From Streptosporangium nondiastaticum (lineage in GTDB: Bacteria > Actinomycetota > Actinomycetes > Streptomycetales > Streptomycetaceae): a stretch of 64,000 bases of DNA. The stretch is from assembly GCF_003011965.1 (NCBI RefSeq), contig NZ_PXWG01000011.1, positions 42,246 through 106,245 on the forward strand, given 5' to 3'. Made by a program: the position numbers and the translations under genes. Of this stretch, positions 53,390 through 62,240 are shown piece by piece. The notes below the pieces were generated by a model. The model was not told where the DNA came from and ran no database searches. It worked only from the letters and a program-made list of their open reading frames with translations. Position 1 is the first letter of the stretch, and each line of letters starts with the position of its first letter.

Positions 53390-55135
53390 GTGCCCCCGGG
53401 TCCCGAAACCACCGCCGGAGCCGGCGCGGCATCCGCCCCCGGCGACGAGCGCTCCCCGGCACCCCCGGAGGAGACCGCACCCGCCGCGGGGGAGACCGCC
53501 GCGGAGGGAGTCCCCGCGGAGGAGACCGCGCCCGCTCCGCAGGCGCGCCCCCGCCGGGCCGTGCGCCTCGCCCGGCTCGCGCGCCGCGAGGCCGCCCGCA
53601 CCGGGATCGCCGCGCTCTCCGGCGTCGCGTTCGCCCTGTCCTTCCCGCCCTACGACGTGTGGCCGCTGTCGGTCGTGGCCGTCGCCGCGCTGGCCCTGCT
53701 CACCCGCGGGCGCACCGCCCGGCAGGCCGCCTGGACCGGCTTCGCCTTCGCCCTCCCCTTCTTCTTCGTGCTGCTGCGCTGGCTGCACGTCGTCGGCTAC
53801 GACGCCGTGACCGGCCTGTCGCTCGCCGAGGCGCTGTTCGTCGCCGTCCTCGGCGCGGCCCTCGCCCTCGTCTCCCGGCTGCCCGCGTGGCCGCTGTGGG
53901 GCGCCTGCCTGTGGGTCGCCCAGGAGCTGGCCCGCGACCGGCTGCCGCTGGGCGGCTTCCCCTGGGGCCGGCTCGCCTTCGCCAACACCGGCTCGCCGTT
54001 CACCCCGCTCGCCGCCCTCGGCGGCGCCCCGCTGGTGAGCTTCGCCGTCGCCCTGACCGGCGGCCTCCTCGCGTACGCCGTCACCGTCGCCCTGAAGCTG
54101 CGCGCGTCCTCGGGCCCGGGCCGGTTCCGGGCGGTCCTGCCGGGCGTCGAGGCGCTGGCCCTCGCCGTCGCCGTGCTGCTCGCGGGCTACGCGGTGCCCG
54201 TGCCGGTCAAGGCCGACGACGAGGTCAAGGTGGCGCTCGTCCAGGGCAACGTCCAGCACGCCGGCATGGACTTCCTCGGCCGCCCGATGATGATCCTCGA
54301 CAACCACGCCGAGGCCACGCTCCAGCTGGCCCGGGACGTCAAGGCCGGCCGCGTGCCGAAGCCCGACCTCGTCATCTGGCCGGAGAACTCCTCCGACCTC
54401 GACCCCTTCCAGTACCCGCAGGCCTACGACCGCATCGAGGAGGCGGTCAAGGCCGTCGGCGTGCCCGTCCTCGTCGGCGCCCTGGTGGACCACCCGGGGC
54501 AGAGCGGCTACATCGACAACAAGGGCATCGTCTGGGACCCGAAGACCGGCCCCGGCGCCTCCTACGCCAAGCAGCACCCCGTGCCCTTCGGCGAGTACGT
54601 GCCCTTCCGCAGCGCCCTGAGCAAGGTCATCACCCGCCTCCAGCGCGTGCAGCGCGACTTCTACCCCGGCGACCACACCGGAGTGATGCAGATCGGCCCG
54701 GCTCGTCTCGGCGACGTCATCTGCTTCGAGGTCGCCTACGACGAGATCGTCCGCGACACCGTCAAGGCCGGTGCCCGCGCCCTCGTCGTCCAGACCAACA
54801 ACGCCACCTACGGCCGCACCGGCCAGCCCGAGCAGCAGCTGGCCATGTCCCGGCTGCGGGCCGTCGAGCACGGCCGCGCCGTCGTCACCGTCGCCACCAG
54901 CGGCATCAGCGCCGTGGTCGCCCCGGACGGCACGGTGCAGCAGCGGAGCGAGGAATTCACCCGCGACGTGATCAGCGCCACCCTCCCCCTGCGGGACGGG
55001 ACGACCGTGGCCGACCGCGTGGGTGCGGCGCCCGAATGGGCGCTCGCTATGGTGGGCCTTCTGTCCTGTGCGGCCGCACTCCTGATCGGCCGTCGGGTAC
55101 GGACGGACGAGCCGGAAAAGAGAGGCCAGCAGTGA
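53390..55135 (+). CDS. lnt: Apolipoprotein N-acyltransferase
   Basis: A 581-residue membrane enzyme. An Ala/Glu/Pro-rich start (1-60) is followed by about six membrane helices and then a nitrilase-like domain (about 275-540). The catalytic Glu-Lys-Cys set is visible in IWPENSS, YAKQHPVPFGEYVP and VICFEVAYDE. It adds the third acyl chain to lipoproteins. GTG 53390 has AGGAAGG 7 bases upstream. It overlaps the next gene, the mannose-transfer enzyme; in mycobacteria these two are one fused protein, Ppm1, so here is the two-gene form. Confidence 0.93.
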   Translation: MPPGPETTAGAGAASAPGDERSPAPPEETAPAAGETAAEGVPAEETAPAPQARPRRAVRLARLARREAARTGIAALSGVAFALSFPPYDVWPLSVVAVAALALLTRGRTARQAAWTGFAFALPFFFVLLRWLHVVGYDAVTGLSLAEALFVAVLGAALALVSRLPAWPLWGACLWVAQELARDRLPLGGFPWGRLAFANTGSPFTPLAALGGAPLVSFAVALTGGLLAYAVTVALKLRASSGPGRFRAVLPGVEALALAVAVLLAGYAVPVPVKADDEVKVALVQGNVQHAGMDFLGRPMMILDNHAEATLQLARDVKAGRVPKPDLVIWPENSSDLDPFQYPQAYDRIEEAVKAVGVPVLVGALVDHPGQSGYIDNKGIVWDPKTGPGASYAKQHPVPFGEYVPFRSALSKVITRLQRVQRDFYPGDHTGVMQIGPARLGDVICFEVAYDEIVRDTVKAGARALVVQTNNATYGRTGQPEQQLAMSRLRAVEHGRAVVTVATSGISAVVAPDGTVQQRSEEFTRDVISATLPLRDGTTVADRVGAAPEWALAMVGLLSCAAALLIGRRVRTDEPEKRGQQ

Positions 55136-55893
55136 ACGACGGTGGGCAGCGGAGATTCGGTCCGCTCGGCACGACCTTGGTGATCATCCCGACCTACAAC
55201 GAGGCGGAGAACATCAAGAGCATCGTCGGACGGGTGCGGTCGGCAGTACCGGAGGCGCACGTCCTCGTCGCCGACGACAACAGCCCCGACGGCACCGGCA
55301 AGCTCGCCGACGAGCTCGCGGGCGACGACGACCACGTCAAGGTCCTGCACCGCAAGGGCAAGGAGGGCCTCGGCGCCGCCTACCTCGCGGGCTTCCGCTG
55401 GGGTCTCGACCACGGCTACGGCGTCCTCGTCGAGATGGACGCCGACGGCTCCCACCAGCCCGAGGAGCTGCCCCGCCTGCTCACCGCCCTCAAGGGCGCC
55501 GACCTGGTGCTCGGCTCCCGCTGGGTGCCCGGCGGCAGGGTCGTGAACTGGCCGAAGTCGCGCGAGTTCCTCTCCCGCGGCGGCTCCACGTACTCCCGGC
55601 TGCTCCTCGACGTGCCGATCCGCGACGTCACCGGCGGCTTCCGGGCCTTCCGCCGGGAGACCCTGGAGGGCCTCGGCATGGAGGAGGTGGCCTCCCAGGG
55701 CTACTGCTTCCAGGTCGACCTGGCCTGGCGCGCCGTCAAGGCCGGCTTCCACGTCGTGGAGGTGCCCATCACCTTCGTCGAGCGCGAGCTCGGCGACAGC
55801 AAGATGAGCCGCGACATCGTCGCCGAGGCCCTGTGGCGGGTCACCTCCTGGGGCGTCGGCTCCCGGGTCGGCAAGGCGCTCGGCCGCAAGTAA
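55132..55893 (+). CDS. ppm1: Polyprenol monophosphomannose synthase
   Basis: A 253-residue GT2 glycosyltransferase without membrane helices. Motifs: VIIPTYNEAENI at the start, VADDNSPDGTG, MDADGSHQPEELP (DxD region), TGGFRAFRRETL, and SQGYCFQVDLAWR. It moves mannose from GDP-mannose to polyprenyl phosphate, which supports protein O-mannosylation and lipoglycan synthesis. GTG 55132 overlaps the lnt stop (GTGA), giving strict coupling with the acyltransferase that in mycobacteria is part of the same polypeptide. Confidence 0.93.
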   Translation: MNDGGQRRFGPLGTTLVIIPTYNEAENIKSIVGRVRSAVPEAHVLVADDNSPDGTGKLADELAGDDDHVKVLHRKGKEGLGAAYLAGFRWGLDHGYGVLVEMDADGSHQPEELPRLLTALKGADLVLGSRWVPGGRVVNWPKSREFLSRGGSTYSRLLLDVPIRDVTGGFRAFRRETLEGLGMEEVASQGYCFQVDLAWRAVKAGFHVVEVPITFVERELGDSKMSRDIVAEALWRVTSWGVGSRVGKALGRK

Positions 55894-56017
55894 CCCGGCG
55901 GCGATGCCGTGACGGGTGCTGCGCCGGGTGCCGCCAGGGGCGGCCCGGCCGGCCGCGCCGTAAGCGGCCCATAAGCGCCGCCCCCGGCTTCCGCCGCAGG
56001 CCAGGCACACTTGAGGC

Positions 56018-56632
56018 ATGACGTTCGGAGCACAGCAGACGAGGAACGGCCGCCCGCCGCAGCGGCGGCGCGCCCGCAGGCTCATCCCCCTGGGAGTGGC
56101 CCTCTGGGCCGTCCTGGAGATCTGGCTGCTCACGCTGGTGGCCGGTGCCGCCGGCGGCCTGACCGTCTTCGCCCTGCTGGCCGGCGGCGTCGTCCTCGGG
56201 TCCTACGTGATCAAGCGGGCCGGGCGGCGGGCCTGGAAACGGCTCACGGTCTCCCTGCAGCCCGGCGGCGCGACCGCCGAGCCGGGCGGCGGCCAGGAGA
56301 CCGGCGGCAACGCCCTCACGATGCTCGGCGGCCTGCTGATCATCCTGCCCGGACTGCTCTCCGACGCGGCCGGCCTGCTCTGCCTCTTCCCGCCCACCCG
56401 CGGCCTGCTGCGCAAGGCGGGGGAGCGGTGGCTGAACCGGCCGGCGGCCCCGGGCACGCTCGGGGACGCCTTCCGGCAGGCCCGCAGCGCTGACCTGGGC
56501 GGCATGGGCGGCATGGGCCCCGGTGGTCCGGCCGGCCCGGGCGGGCCCGGCGGCAAGGTCGTCCAGGGCGAGGTCATCCGCGACGACGAGCCGCCCGCCC
56601 CGCGGCCGGGCGGGCCGCAGCTGCCGCGCTGA
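56018..56632 (+). CDS. fxsA: FxsA family membrane protein
   Basis: A 204-residue membrane protein of the FxsA family. Hydrophobic stretches near residues 23-65 (VLEIWLLTLVAGAAGGLT, ALLAGGVVLGSYVI) and 100-122 (MLGGLLIILPGLLSDAAGLL) carry the family signature. The tail is a Gly/Met/Pro repeat then acidic. FxsA of E. coli modulates F-plasmid exclusion of phage T7; the Streptomyces role is unknown. It lies 124 bases after ppm1 and before a very strong terminator shared with rbpA. Confidence 0.88.
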   Translation: MTFGAQQTRNGRPPQRRRARRLIPLGVALWAVLEIWLLTLVAGAAGGLTVFALLAGGVVLGSYVIKRAGRRAWKRLTVSLQPGGATAEPGGGQETGGNALTMLGGLLIILPGLLSDAAGLLCLFPPTRGLLRKAGERWLNRPAAPGTLGDAFRQARSADLGGMGGMGPGGPAGPGGPGGKVVQGEVIRDDEPPAPRPGGPQLPR

Positions 56633-56671
56633 GAAGCGCGACGGGACGTGCAAAAGGGCAACGGGACAGGC

Positions 56672-56715
56672 AAAAGGGCCCGGGCCACTGCTTCGGCAGT
56701 GGCCCGGGCCCTTTT
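56672..56715. terminator. Strong bidirectional terminator (20-bp stem, TTCG loop)
   Basis: A perfect 20-bp stem (56672-56691 with 56696-56715) closed by TTCG, with AAAA on the left and TTTT on the right arm. It can terminate both fxsA (plus) and rbpA (minus). It is the most canonical terminator in the window. Confidence 0.95.
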
Positions 56716-56734
56716 GTTACTGCGTGGTGCCCGC

Positions 56735-57109
56735 TCAGGCGGACTTGCGGGTGTCCCGCGGATGAACGGCAATGTTCATGGCGCCGGAACGAAGGACCGC
56801 CAGCCGCTCGGCCAGCACCTCCTCCAGCTCCTCACGGGTACGTCGCTCCATGAGCATGTCCCAGTGCGTACGCGCAGGCTTGCCCTTCTTCTCCTCAGGA
56901 CCGTCGCCGTCCACCAGGAGTGCAACGGCGCCGCACGCCTTGCACTCCCACTCCGGCGGAATCTCCGCCTCTACCGAGAACGGCATCTCGAATCGATGGC
57001 CGTTCGGGCATGCGTACTCCACCGCCTGGCGCGGGGCCAGATCGATGCCGCGGTCGGTCTCGTAGCTGGTAACCACAAGTCGCGTGCCGCGGAGAGCTCG
57101 CTCACTCAT
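56735..57109 (-). CDS. rbpA: RNA polymerase-binding protein RbpA
   Basis: A 124-residue RbpA. The N-terminal ALRGTRLVVTSYETDRGI, the zinc-type segment ACPNGHRFEMPF and WECKACGAVALLVDG, and the C-terminal sigma-interacting helix (TREELEEVLAERLAVLRSG) are all present. RbpA binds the housekeeping sigma factor HrdB and stabilises the open promoter complex; it is actinobacteria-specific. Regulation: a consensus SigR promoter precedes it, so it is induced by thiol oxidation. The stop is 20 bases from the terminator. Confidence 0.97.
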   Translation of the reverse strand: MSERALRGTRLVVTSYETDRGIDLAPRQAVEYACPNGHRFEMPFSVEAEIPPEWECKACGAVALLVDGDGPEEKKGKPARTHWDMLMERRTREELEEVLAERLAVLRSGAMNIAVHPRDTRKSA

Positions 57110-57171
57110 GAATCGTGCCTCCCGGGCTTAGTCGCCCACAGGACAGGTGTCGCTGTCGTCGTCATCCGGTC

Positions 57172-57197
57172 AACGTCCGGTCGGCGGTGAAGATTCC
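57172..57197 (-). promoter_or_regulatory. SigR-type promoter of rbpA
   Basis: On the minus strand GGAAT (complement of 57193-57197), an 18-base spacer and GTT (complement of 57172-57174) match the SigR consensus GGAAT-N18-GTT exactly. It lies 63 bases before the rbpA ATG. S. coelicolor rbpA is known to be SigR-dependent, so this fits. The remaining 57198-57365 is AT-richer and unassigned. Confidence 0.85.
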
Positions 57198-57365
57198 CGT
57201 TGAGGGACATGCGTCGCCCGTCGTGCCGCCCCTTGTTGTACCCACCAACGCCCGTTTTGTCACATCTGGCAACGGATGTCACCCTGCGTTTCTGTCGCGT
57301 TAGCGTGCAGTAACGGTTCGTTCGGTGGGTCGAAGGCGTACACTACCGGTCCGCTTCGGTCCGGC

Positions 57366-58031
57366 CTAAACCAGGTCCGGAACTTTCTCCCCGGCCGGGA
57401 CCACGGGCGCCGGAACAGTTCGCTCCGGAAGGGCGAACCGCCGCAGGAAGAACTGCGACAGCGGGCCGATCGCCAGCGCGTAGAAGACGGTGCCCGCACC
57501 CACCGAGCCGCCGAGCACGAACCCCGTCGCCAGCACGACCACCTCGATGCACGTCCGCACCAGCCGCACCGAGCGGCCCGTGCGCCGGTGCAGCCCCGTC
57601 ATCAGCCCGTCCCGCGGGCCCGGGCCGAACCGCGCCGAGATGTACAGCCCCGTCGCCACCGCGCACAGCACCACCGAGAAGCCCAGCAGCGGGATCCGCA
57701 GCCACAGCGACCGCGGGTCGGGCGTCACGCTCAGCGTCGCGTCCATCGCCAGGCCGATGACCAGCACGTTCGAGACCGTCCCCAGGCCCGGCCGCTGCCG
57801 CAGCGGGATCCAGAGCAGCAGGACGAGCGCCCCGATCGCGATCGACGCCGCGCCGATCGAGATGCCCGTGTGGCGCGCGACGCCCTGGTTCAGCACGTCC
57901 CACGGCGCGAGCCCCAGCCCCGCCCGCAGCTGCAGCGCGCCGCTCACCCCGTACAACGCGAGCCCGACGTAGAGCTGCAGCAGCCGGCGGGTGAGGGATG
58001 CCCCTCCCGACGGTCCCCCTGATGCGGACAA
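57366..58031 (-). CDS. YczE/YitT-family membrane protein
   Basis: A 221-residue protein with about five membrane helices (LLQLYVGLALYGVSGALQL, IAIGALVLLLWIPL, NVLVIGLAMDATL and others). The family signature AGLGLAPWDVLNQGV and GPGPRDGLMTGL is clear. The start is TTG 58031, because AGGAGG sits exactly 5 bases upstream; the longer frame to 58136 has no such site. YczE proteins are commonly divergent from a MocR regulator of the YczR group, as here. The cargo is unknown, though vitamin B6-related roles have been suggested for such pairs. Confidence 0.88.
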   Translation of the reverse strand: MSASGGPSGGASLTRRLLQLYVGLALYGVSGALQLRAGLGLAPWDVLNQGVARHTGISIGAASIAIGALVLLLWIPLRQRPGLGTVSNVLVIGLAMDATLSVTPDPRSLWLRIPLLGFSVVLCAVATGLYISARFGPGPRDGLMTGLHRRTGRSVRLVRTCIEVVVLATGFVLGGSVGAGTVFYALAIGPLSQFFLRRFALPERTVPAPVVPAGEKVPDLV

Positions 58032-58200
58032 CGGATCCTCCTGACAGTTCGGCCTGGCACGAGCCGGCACGGCCCCGAAAGCGCGTGCGCGGCAAACTGA
58101 GCGGCCACCCGCAGTGGTGCAAGTGGCCTGCCGCATGTCAGTCTGGAGAACAGGTGGACGGAAGATCCATGGCCAATCCCCGAAAGGTGGACCGATTCAG

Positions 58201-59724
58201 ATGAGTCATTGGACCTCGTCGGTGGGTGCGCAGAAGCTCGCGCGCCTCCTCGGCTCGCAGCGGGACCGCGAGGCGCAGGGCGGCCGCGGCACGGTCACCC
58301 CCCTCGGCAGCCGCCGCGCCCCCGCCTACCGCTCGCTCGCCGACGGCATCCGGCTGCTCGTCCTCGAAGGGCGCGTGCCCGTCGCCGCCCGGCTCCCCGC
58401 CGAGCGGGAGCTCGCCGCGGCCCTCTCCGTCAGCCGCACCACCGTCGCCGCCGCCTACGAGGCCCTGCGCGGCGAGGGCTTCCTCGAATCCCGGCGCGGC
58501 GCCGGCAGCTGGACCGCGGTCCCCGCCGGCAACCCGCTGCCCACCCGCGCCCTGGACCCGCTGCCCCCCGAGGCCGCCGGCTCCGTCATCGACCTCGGCT
58601 GCGCCGCCCTGCCCGCCCCCGAGCCCTGGCTCGGCCGCGCCGTCCAGGGCGCGCTGGAGGAGCTGCCGCCCTATGCCGCCACCCACGGCGACTACCCCGC
58701 CGGGCTGCCCGCCCTGCGCCAGGCCGTCGCCGACCGCTACACCGCCCGCGGCGTGCCCACCATGCCCGAACAGATCATGATCACCACGGGGGCCATGGGC
58801 GCCGTCGCCGCGATCTGCCGGCTCTTCGCCGGCCGCGGCGAGCGGGTCGCCGTCGACTCGCCCTCGTACGCCAACGTCCTCCAGCTCATGCGCGAGGCCG
58901 GCGCCCGGCTGGTGCCCGTCGCCATGGGCGACGGCCTCGCCGGCTGGGACCTGCCGGCCTGGCGCCAGGTGCTGCGCGACGCCGCCCCCCGCATGGCCTA
59001 CGTCATCGGCGACTTCCACAACCCGACCGGCGCCCTCGCCACGGAGGAGCAGCGCCGGCAGCTCGTCGAGGCGGCCCGCGCCGCGGGCACGCTGCTCGTC
59101 GCCGACGAGACCATGGCCGACCTCTGCCTGGAGCCCGGCCTGGAACTGCCGCGCCCCGTCTGCGCCTTCGACCCCGCCGGCAGCGCCGTCATCACCGTCG
59201 GCTCCGCCAGCAAGTCCTTCTGGGCCGGGCTGCGCATCGGCTGGGTGCGGGCCGCGCCCGACGTCATCCGCAGCCTCGTCGCCGCCCGCGCCTACGCCGA
59301 CCTCGGCACGCCCGTCCTCGAACAGCTCGCCGTCACCTGGCTGATGACCACCGAGGGCTGGGACGCCGCCGTCGGGATACGGCGGACCACCACGCGCGAG
59401 AGCCGCGACTCGCTCGTGGCGGCGGTCCGCCGCCACCTCCCCGACTGGGAGTTCACCGTGCCGCGCGGCGGCCTCACGCTCTGGGTCCGCACCGGCGGCC
59501 TCTCCGGCTCCCGCATCGCCGAGGCCGGCGAACGACTCGGAGTGCGGGTCCCGTCGGGCCCCCGCTTCGGCGTCGACGGCGCCTTCGAGGGCTACGTCCG
59601 CCTGCCGTTCACGGTGACCGGCGCGGTCGCGGAAGAGGCGGCGTCCCGCCTGGCGGAAGCGTCCCGCCTGGTGGCAAGCGGCGCGACGGCGGCGGTGGAG
59701 GCGCCGCGCACGTTCGTGGCCTGA
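58201..59724 (+). CDS. MocR-type GntR/aminotransferase regulator (YczR-like)
   Basis: A 507-residue regulator: GntR winged helix (about 45-110, YRSLADGIRLLVLEGRV and SVSRTTVAAAYEALRGEG) joined to a fold-type I aminotransferase domain. The PLP lysine is in SASKSFWAGLRIGW and the Asp/Tyr region is IGDFHNPTGA. MocR proteins sense PLP or an amino-donor adduct and control nearby genes. It is divergent from the YczE-like gene, the known YczR-YczE arrangement, with 169 bases between them. AAAGGTGG precedes ATG 58201. A cluster of intergenic repeats follows. Confidence 0.92.
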   Translation: MSHWTSSVGAQKLARLLGSQRDREAQGGRGTVTPLGSRRAPAYRSLADGIRLLVLEGRVPVAARLPAERELAAALSVSRTTVAAAYEALRGEGFLESRRGAGSWTAVPAGNPLPTRALDPLPPEAAGSVIDLGCAALPAPEPWLGRAVQGALEELPPYAATHGDYPAGLPALRQAVADRYTARGVPTMPEQIMITTGAMGAVAAICRLFAGRGERVAVDSPSYANVLQLMREAGARLVPVAMGDGLAGWDLPAWRQVLRDAAPRMAYVIGDFHNPTGALATEEQRRQLVEAARAAGTLLVADETMADLCLEPGLELPRPVCAFDPAGSAVITVGSASKSFWAGLRIGWVRAAPDVIRSLVAARAYADLGTPVLEQLAVTWLMTTEGWDAAVGIRRTTTRESRDSLVAAVRRHLPDWEFTVPRGGLTLWVRTGGLSGSRIAEAGERLGVRVPSGPRFGVDGAFEGYVRLPFTVTGAVAEEAASRLAEASRLVASGATAAVEAPRTFVA

Positions 59725-59763
59725 GGGGGCGGCACCCTCTTTCCGCCGAGGCGGGGCTTGCTG

Positions 59764-60037
59764 CCGCCGCGACGGCGAGCAATTGGTGACGGCCTGTCCG
59801 GCGGTGCCGGGCCCGCTCAGGTGGGTGGGCGGTCGCCGCGCTCTCATCCCGCCGCGACGGCGAGCAATCGGAGACGGCGCATCCGGCGGTGCCGGACCTG
59901 CCTGGTGTGCGTTCGGCACCGCCGGACTGCGCCGCGGGGGTTGAGCGCCGTGGCGGCGGAGTGGGGATGTACGGGCCGGCCACCCTGCTCCCGCCGCGAC
60001 GGTGAGTCACCAGCAGCGGCCTGTCCGGCGGTGCCGG
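59764..60037. repeat. Three 47-bp intergenic repeat units
   Basis: CCGCCGCGACGG at 59764, 59849 and 59991 is followed in each case, after exactly 21 bases, by TCCGGCGGTGCCGG (59797, 59882, 60024). In copy 2 this arm can pair with CGGCACCGCCGGA at 59914-59926 to form a perfect 13-bp hairpin. Copies 1 and 2 share the internal CGAGCAAT. The units lie in the 380-bp gap between convergent genes, so they may act as terminators or be a REP-like family. No gene is seen in the gap. Confidence 0.75.
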
Positions 60038-60104
60038 ACTCGCCTGGGAGTGCGCGGCACCGCCACGCCACGCCGCCCCGGCGGAGCCGGACCGCGCCGA
60101 GCGG

Positions 60105-61643
60105 TTACGTCGCTCCCGCCGGGAGAGGGTCGTCGCCGCGGCCGTCGGCCGGTAGGAGGGACAGGACGGCCCGGCGTTCGTGGTCGGACGTCTCCTCGTC
60201 GTACGGGTCGGGCGTCGCCGGGACCTGCAGCCGGTGCACCGGGCCCGTGCCCAGGCGGGCGTACCCGCGCCCCGGCGGCGCCTCCGGCGGCGGCGTGGTG
60301 CGCGGCGGGGCGCCGAGCACGGCGCGGACCTGTTCGTCGGTGACGGCGCCCAGCAGCACGCGGGCGCGCGTGAGCGCGAGCACCGGCTCCGCCAACTGGG
60401 CCGCCGCGTCGTCGAGGTGATCGCCCAGGACGACGGTGACGTTCGCGATCCGCCCGTGCCGCAGCGGCACCTGCAGCAGCACCTGCGGGTCGGCCCGGCC
60501 CTCCGCCGCGGCCAGGTGGCCGAGCGCGGTGGGCCGGTCGACGACGATCCACAGGGGCCGGCGGACGTCCTCGGGCGCCTGACGGCCCTCCTGGCGCGCG
60601 CGGTTGGCCGCCGTGAGCCGCCGTTCGGTCTCGTGGGAGGCCCACTCCAGGACGGCGAGTGCGCCGGCGGCCGAGGACTCGACGGCCAGGACGCCGTCCC
60701 GGCCGCGGAGGAAGGAGAACTCGCCGGACCCGCTGCCGTCGACGGCGACCACGTCGCCCTGGTGCAGGGCCTGCAGCGCGAGGGAGCGCAGCAGGGTGCT
60801 GGTGCCGGCGGCGGGCCGGCCGAGGACCAGCAGGTGCGGCTCCGTGGAGCGCGGTCCCGTGCGCCACAGCACGGGCGGCTCGTCACGGCGGTCGGTGCCG
60901 TCGAAGACCGGCAGGGTGCGGTGCACGGCGCCGGGGTCGGTGAAGCCGAGCACGGTCTCGCCGGGCGCGGTCACGAACCGCTGGGCGAAGATGTCGGCGG
61001 GCAGCGCGGGCAGTACGCGCACGTGGAGCCGGTTGGCCTCCGCGTCCCAGTCGAACCGGTACTCGCGCCCCCGCCCGGCCTTCATCTGCAGCAACTGCTC
61101 GATCCTGGCCCGCGCTTCCGGTTCGCCGTCGGTGAAGTAGGCCGGGTAGCGCAGTTCCAGGGAGGCGAGCCGGCCCTCGTGGTCGAAGGAGTGGCCGGCG
61201 AAGGCCTCTTCCCAGTCGCCGTCGTGGGCGTAGAGCGGCGCCGGGTCCTCGGGGACGGAGAAGTAGGGCACGAGGGCTTCGTAGAGCGCCTGGAGCCGCT
61301 CGCCCTCGCTCTCGCGGACCGTCCCGTACGCGGCGTCGCGGTCGCGCCCGGCCCAGGCCGAGAGGGTCATGAGGACGACGCCGGCGAGCAGCGGCCCGTA
61401 CGGCAGGAGCATCACGATGGCCGCGCACGAACCCGCGAGCAGCAGCGTGGGGCCGCGGCGGTCGCCCGGGGTCCGCTGCCACCTGCGCCACGCTCCGGCG
61501 GCCAGGACGCGCAGGCCGCGCGCGATGACGCAGAGCGGGTGGAATATGTCGGCCGCGCTGTCGGCCGCCGTGCGCGCGAGCTCCTGACCGCGGGCGACGG
61601 GCCGGCCGCCGCCCAGGGTGCGGGGGAGCTGTCGTGGGTCCAC
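60105..61643 (-). CDS. FtsK/SpoIIIE-like membrane protein with degenerate P-loop
   Basis: A 512-residue protein. Two membrane helices lie near residues 68-100 (TLLLAGSCAAIVMLLPYG, LLAGVVLMTLSAWAG). The C-terminal half resembles an FtsK-type motor: LLVLGRPAAGTSTLLRSLA sits at Walker A, but the invariant Lys is Thr, and RPLWIVVDRP is at Walker B. FtsK-like motors and the plasmid transfer protein TraB pump DNA with this site, so the change suggests loss of ATPase activity or a regulatory role. It is conserved in position next to a tiny membrane protein, reminiscent of tra-spd pairs of Streptomyces plasmids. Function unknown. Confidence 0.82.
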   Translation of the reverse strand: MDPRQLPRTLGGGRPVARGQELARTAADSAADIFHPLCVIARGLRVLAAGAWRRWQRTPGDRRGPTLLLAGSCAAIVMLLPYGPLLAGVVLMTLSAWAGRDRDAAYGTVRESEGERLQALYEALVPYFSVPEDPAPLYAHDGDWEEAFAGHSFDHEGRLASLELRYPAYFTDGEPEARARIEQLLQMKAGRGREYRFDWDAEANRLHVRVLPALPADIFAQRFVTAPGETVLGFTDPGAVHRTLPVFDGTDRRDEPPVLWRTGPRSTEPHLLVLGRPAAGTSTLLRSLALQALHQGDVVAVDGSGSGEFSFLRGRDGVLAVESSAAGALAVLEWASHETERRLTAANRARQEGRQAPEDVRRPLWIVVDRPTALGHLAAAEGRADPQVLLQVPLRHGRIANVTVVLGDHLDDAAAQLAEPVLALTRARVLLGAVTDEQVRAVLGAPPRTTPPPEAPPGRGYARLGTGPVHRLQVPATPDPYDEETSDHERRAVLSLLPADGRGDDPLPAGAT

Positions 61644-61692
61644 GTCGGTCTCCTCCTGCGGGGGTCGCGGCCGGAGCGCCGGTCGGTGCGGG

Positions 61693-61887
61693 TCAGAACT
61701 TGAGGCCGCCCAGGAGCCCCGCGAGGCTGGCGCTGCCGGCCCTGATGCTGGGGGCGATGGCCGTGCTGGAGAGGTAGAAGCCGAAGAGGGCGCAGACGAT
61801 GGCGTGGCTGGCCTTCAGGCTGTCCTTGCGGAAGAACAGGAAGACGATGACACCGAACAGCACGACGCCGGAGATGGACAGGATCAT
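61693..61887 (-). CDS. Small two-helix membrane protein, SpdB-like in size
   Basis: A 64-residue protein with two hydrophobic helices (LSISGVVLFGVIVFLFF and ASHAIVCALFGFYLSS) and a Gly/Leu tail. AGGAG lies 8 bases before ATG 61887. It is upstream of, and probably in one operon with, the FtsK-like gene 50 bases away. Small membrane proteins of this size accompany TraB in plasmid spread loci, but there is no firm match. Confidence 0.75.
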   Translation of the reverse strand: MILSISGVVLFGVIVFLFFRKDSLKASHAIVCALFGFYLSSTAIAPSIRAGSASLAGLLGGLKF

Positions 61888-62240
61888 GACGTTTCTCCTG
61901 AGTGGGTCGAGGGGTTCTCCATGAGCTCCTCAGGACTCACGGAAAGTATTAATGCGAAAAAAAGACACCGCAGTTCGATCATTGGGGCTTCCGTCGTGAT
62001 CGACGGAGCGGCGGTGAGGGGCGGCAAGGGGCCGCAAAAATGCAAACCGCCTGCCCGGGGCCGCGGACCGCACGCCCGCACCGGTGCGAACCGGACGCGG
62101 AGATTCTCGCGCAGGCATCCGGTGATTCACCCGAACGGGCGCGTCCGTGCCTGCCGGACAGCGCGCCGCACCCGTACATAGGGTGGGGGCACACCGATAT
62201 CGCGTGCACCCGTGCGCACTGACCGGAGGACCGCGGACCC
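61888..62240. other. 353-bp intergenic region without a supported gene
   Basis: The left part is AT-rich for this genome (AGTATTAATGCG and an A-run at 61959-61965) and probably holds the promoter of the small membrane protein gene. The right part is GC-rich. Open frames here have no ribosome sites. No clear operator or RNA structure was seen. Confidence 0.5.
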
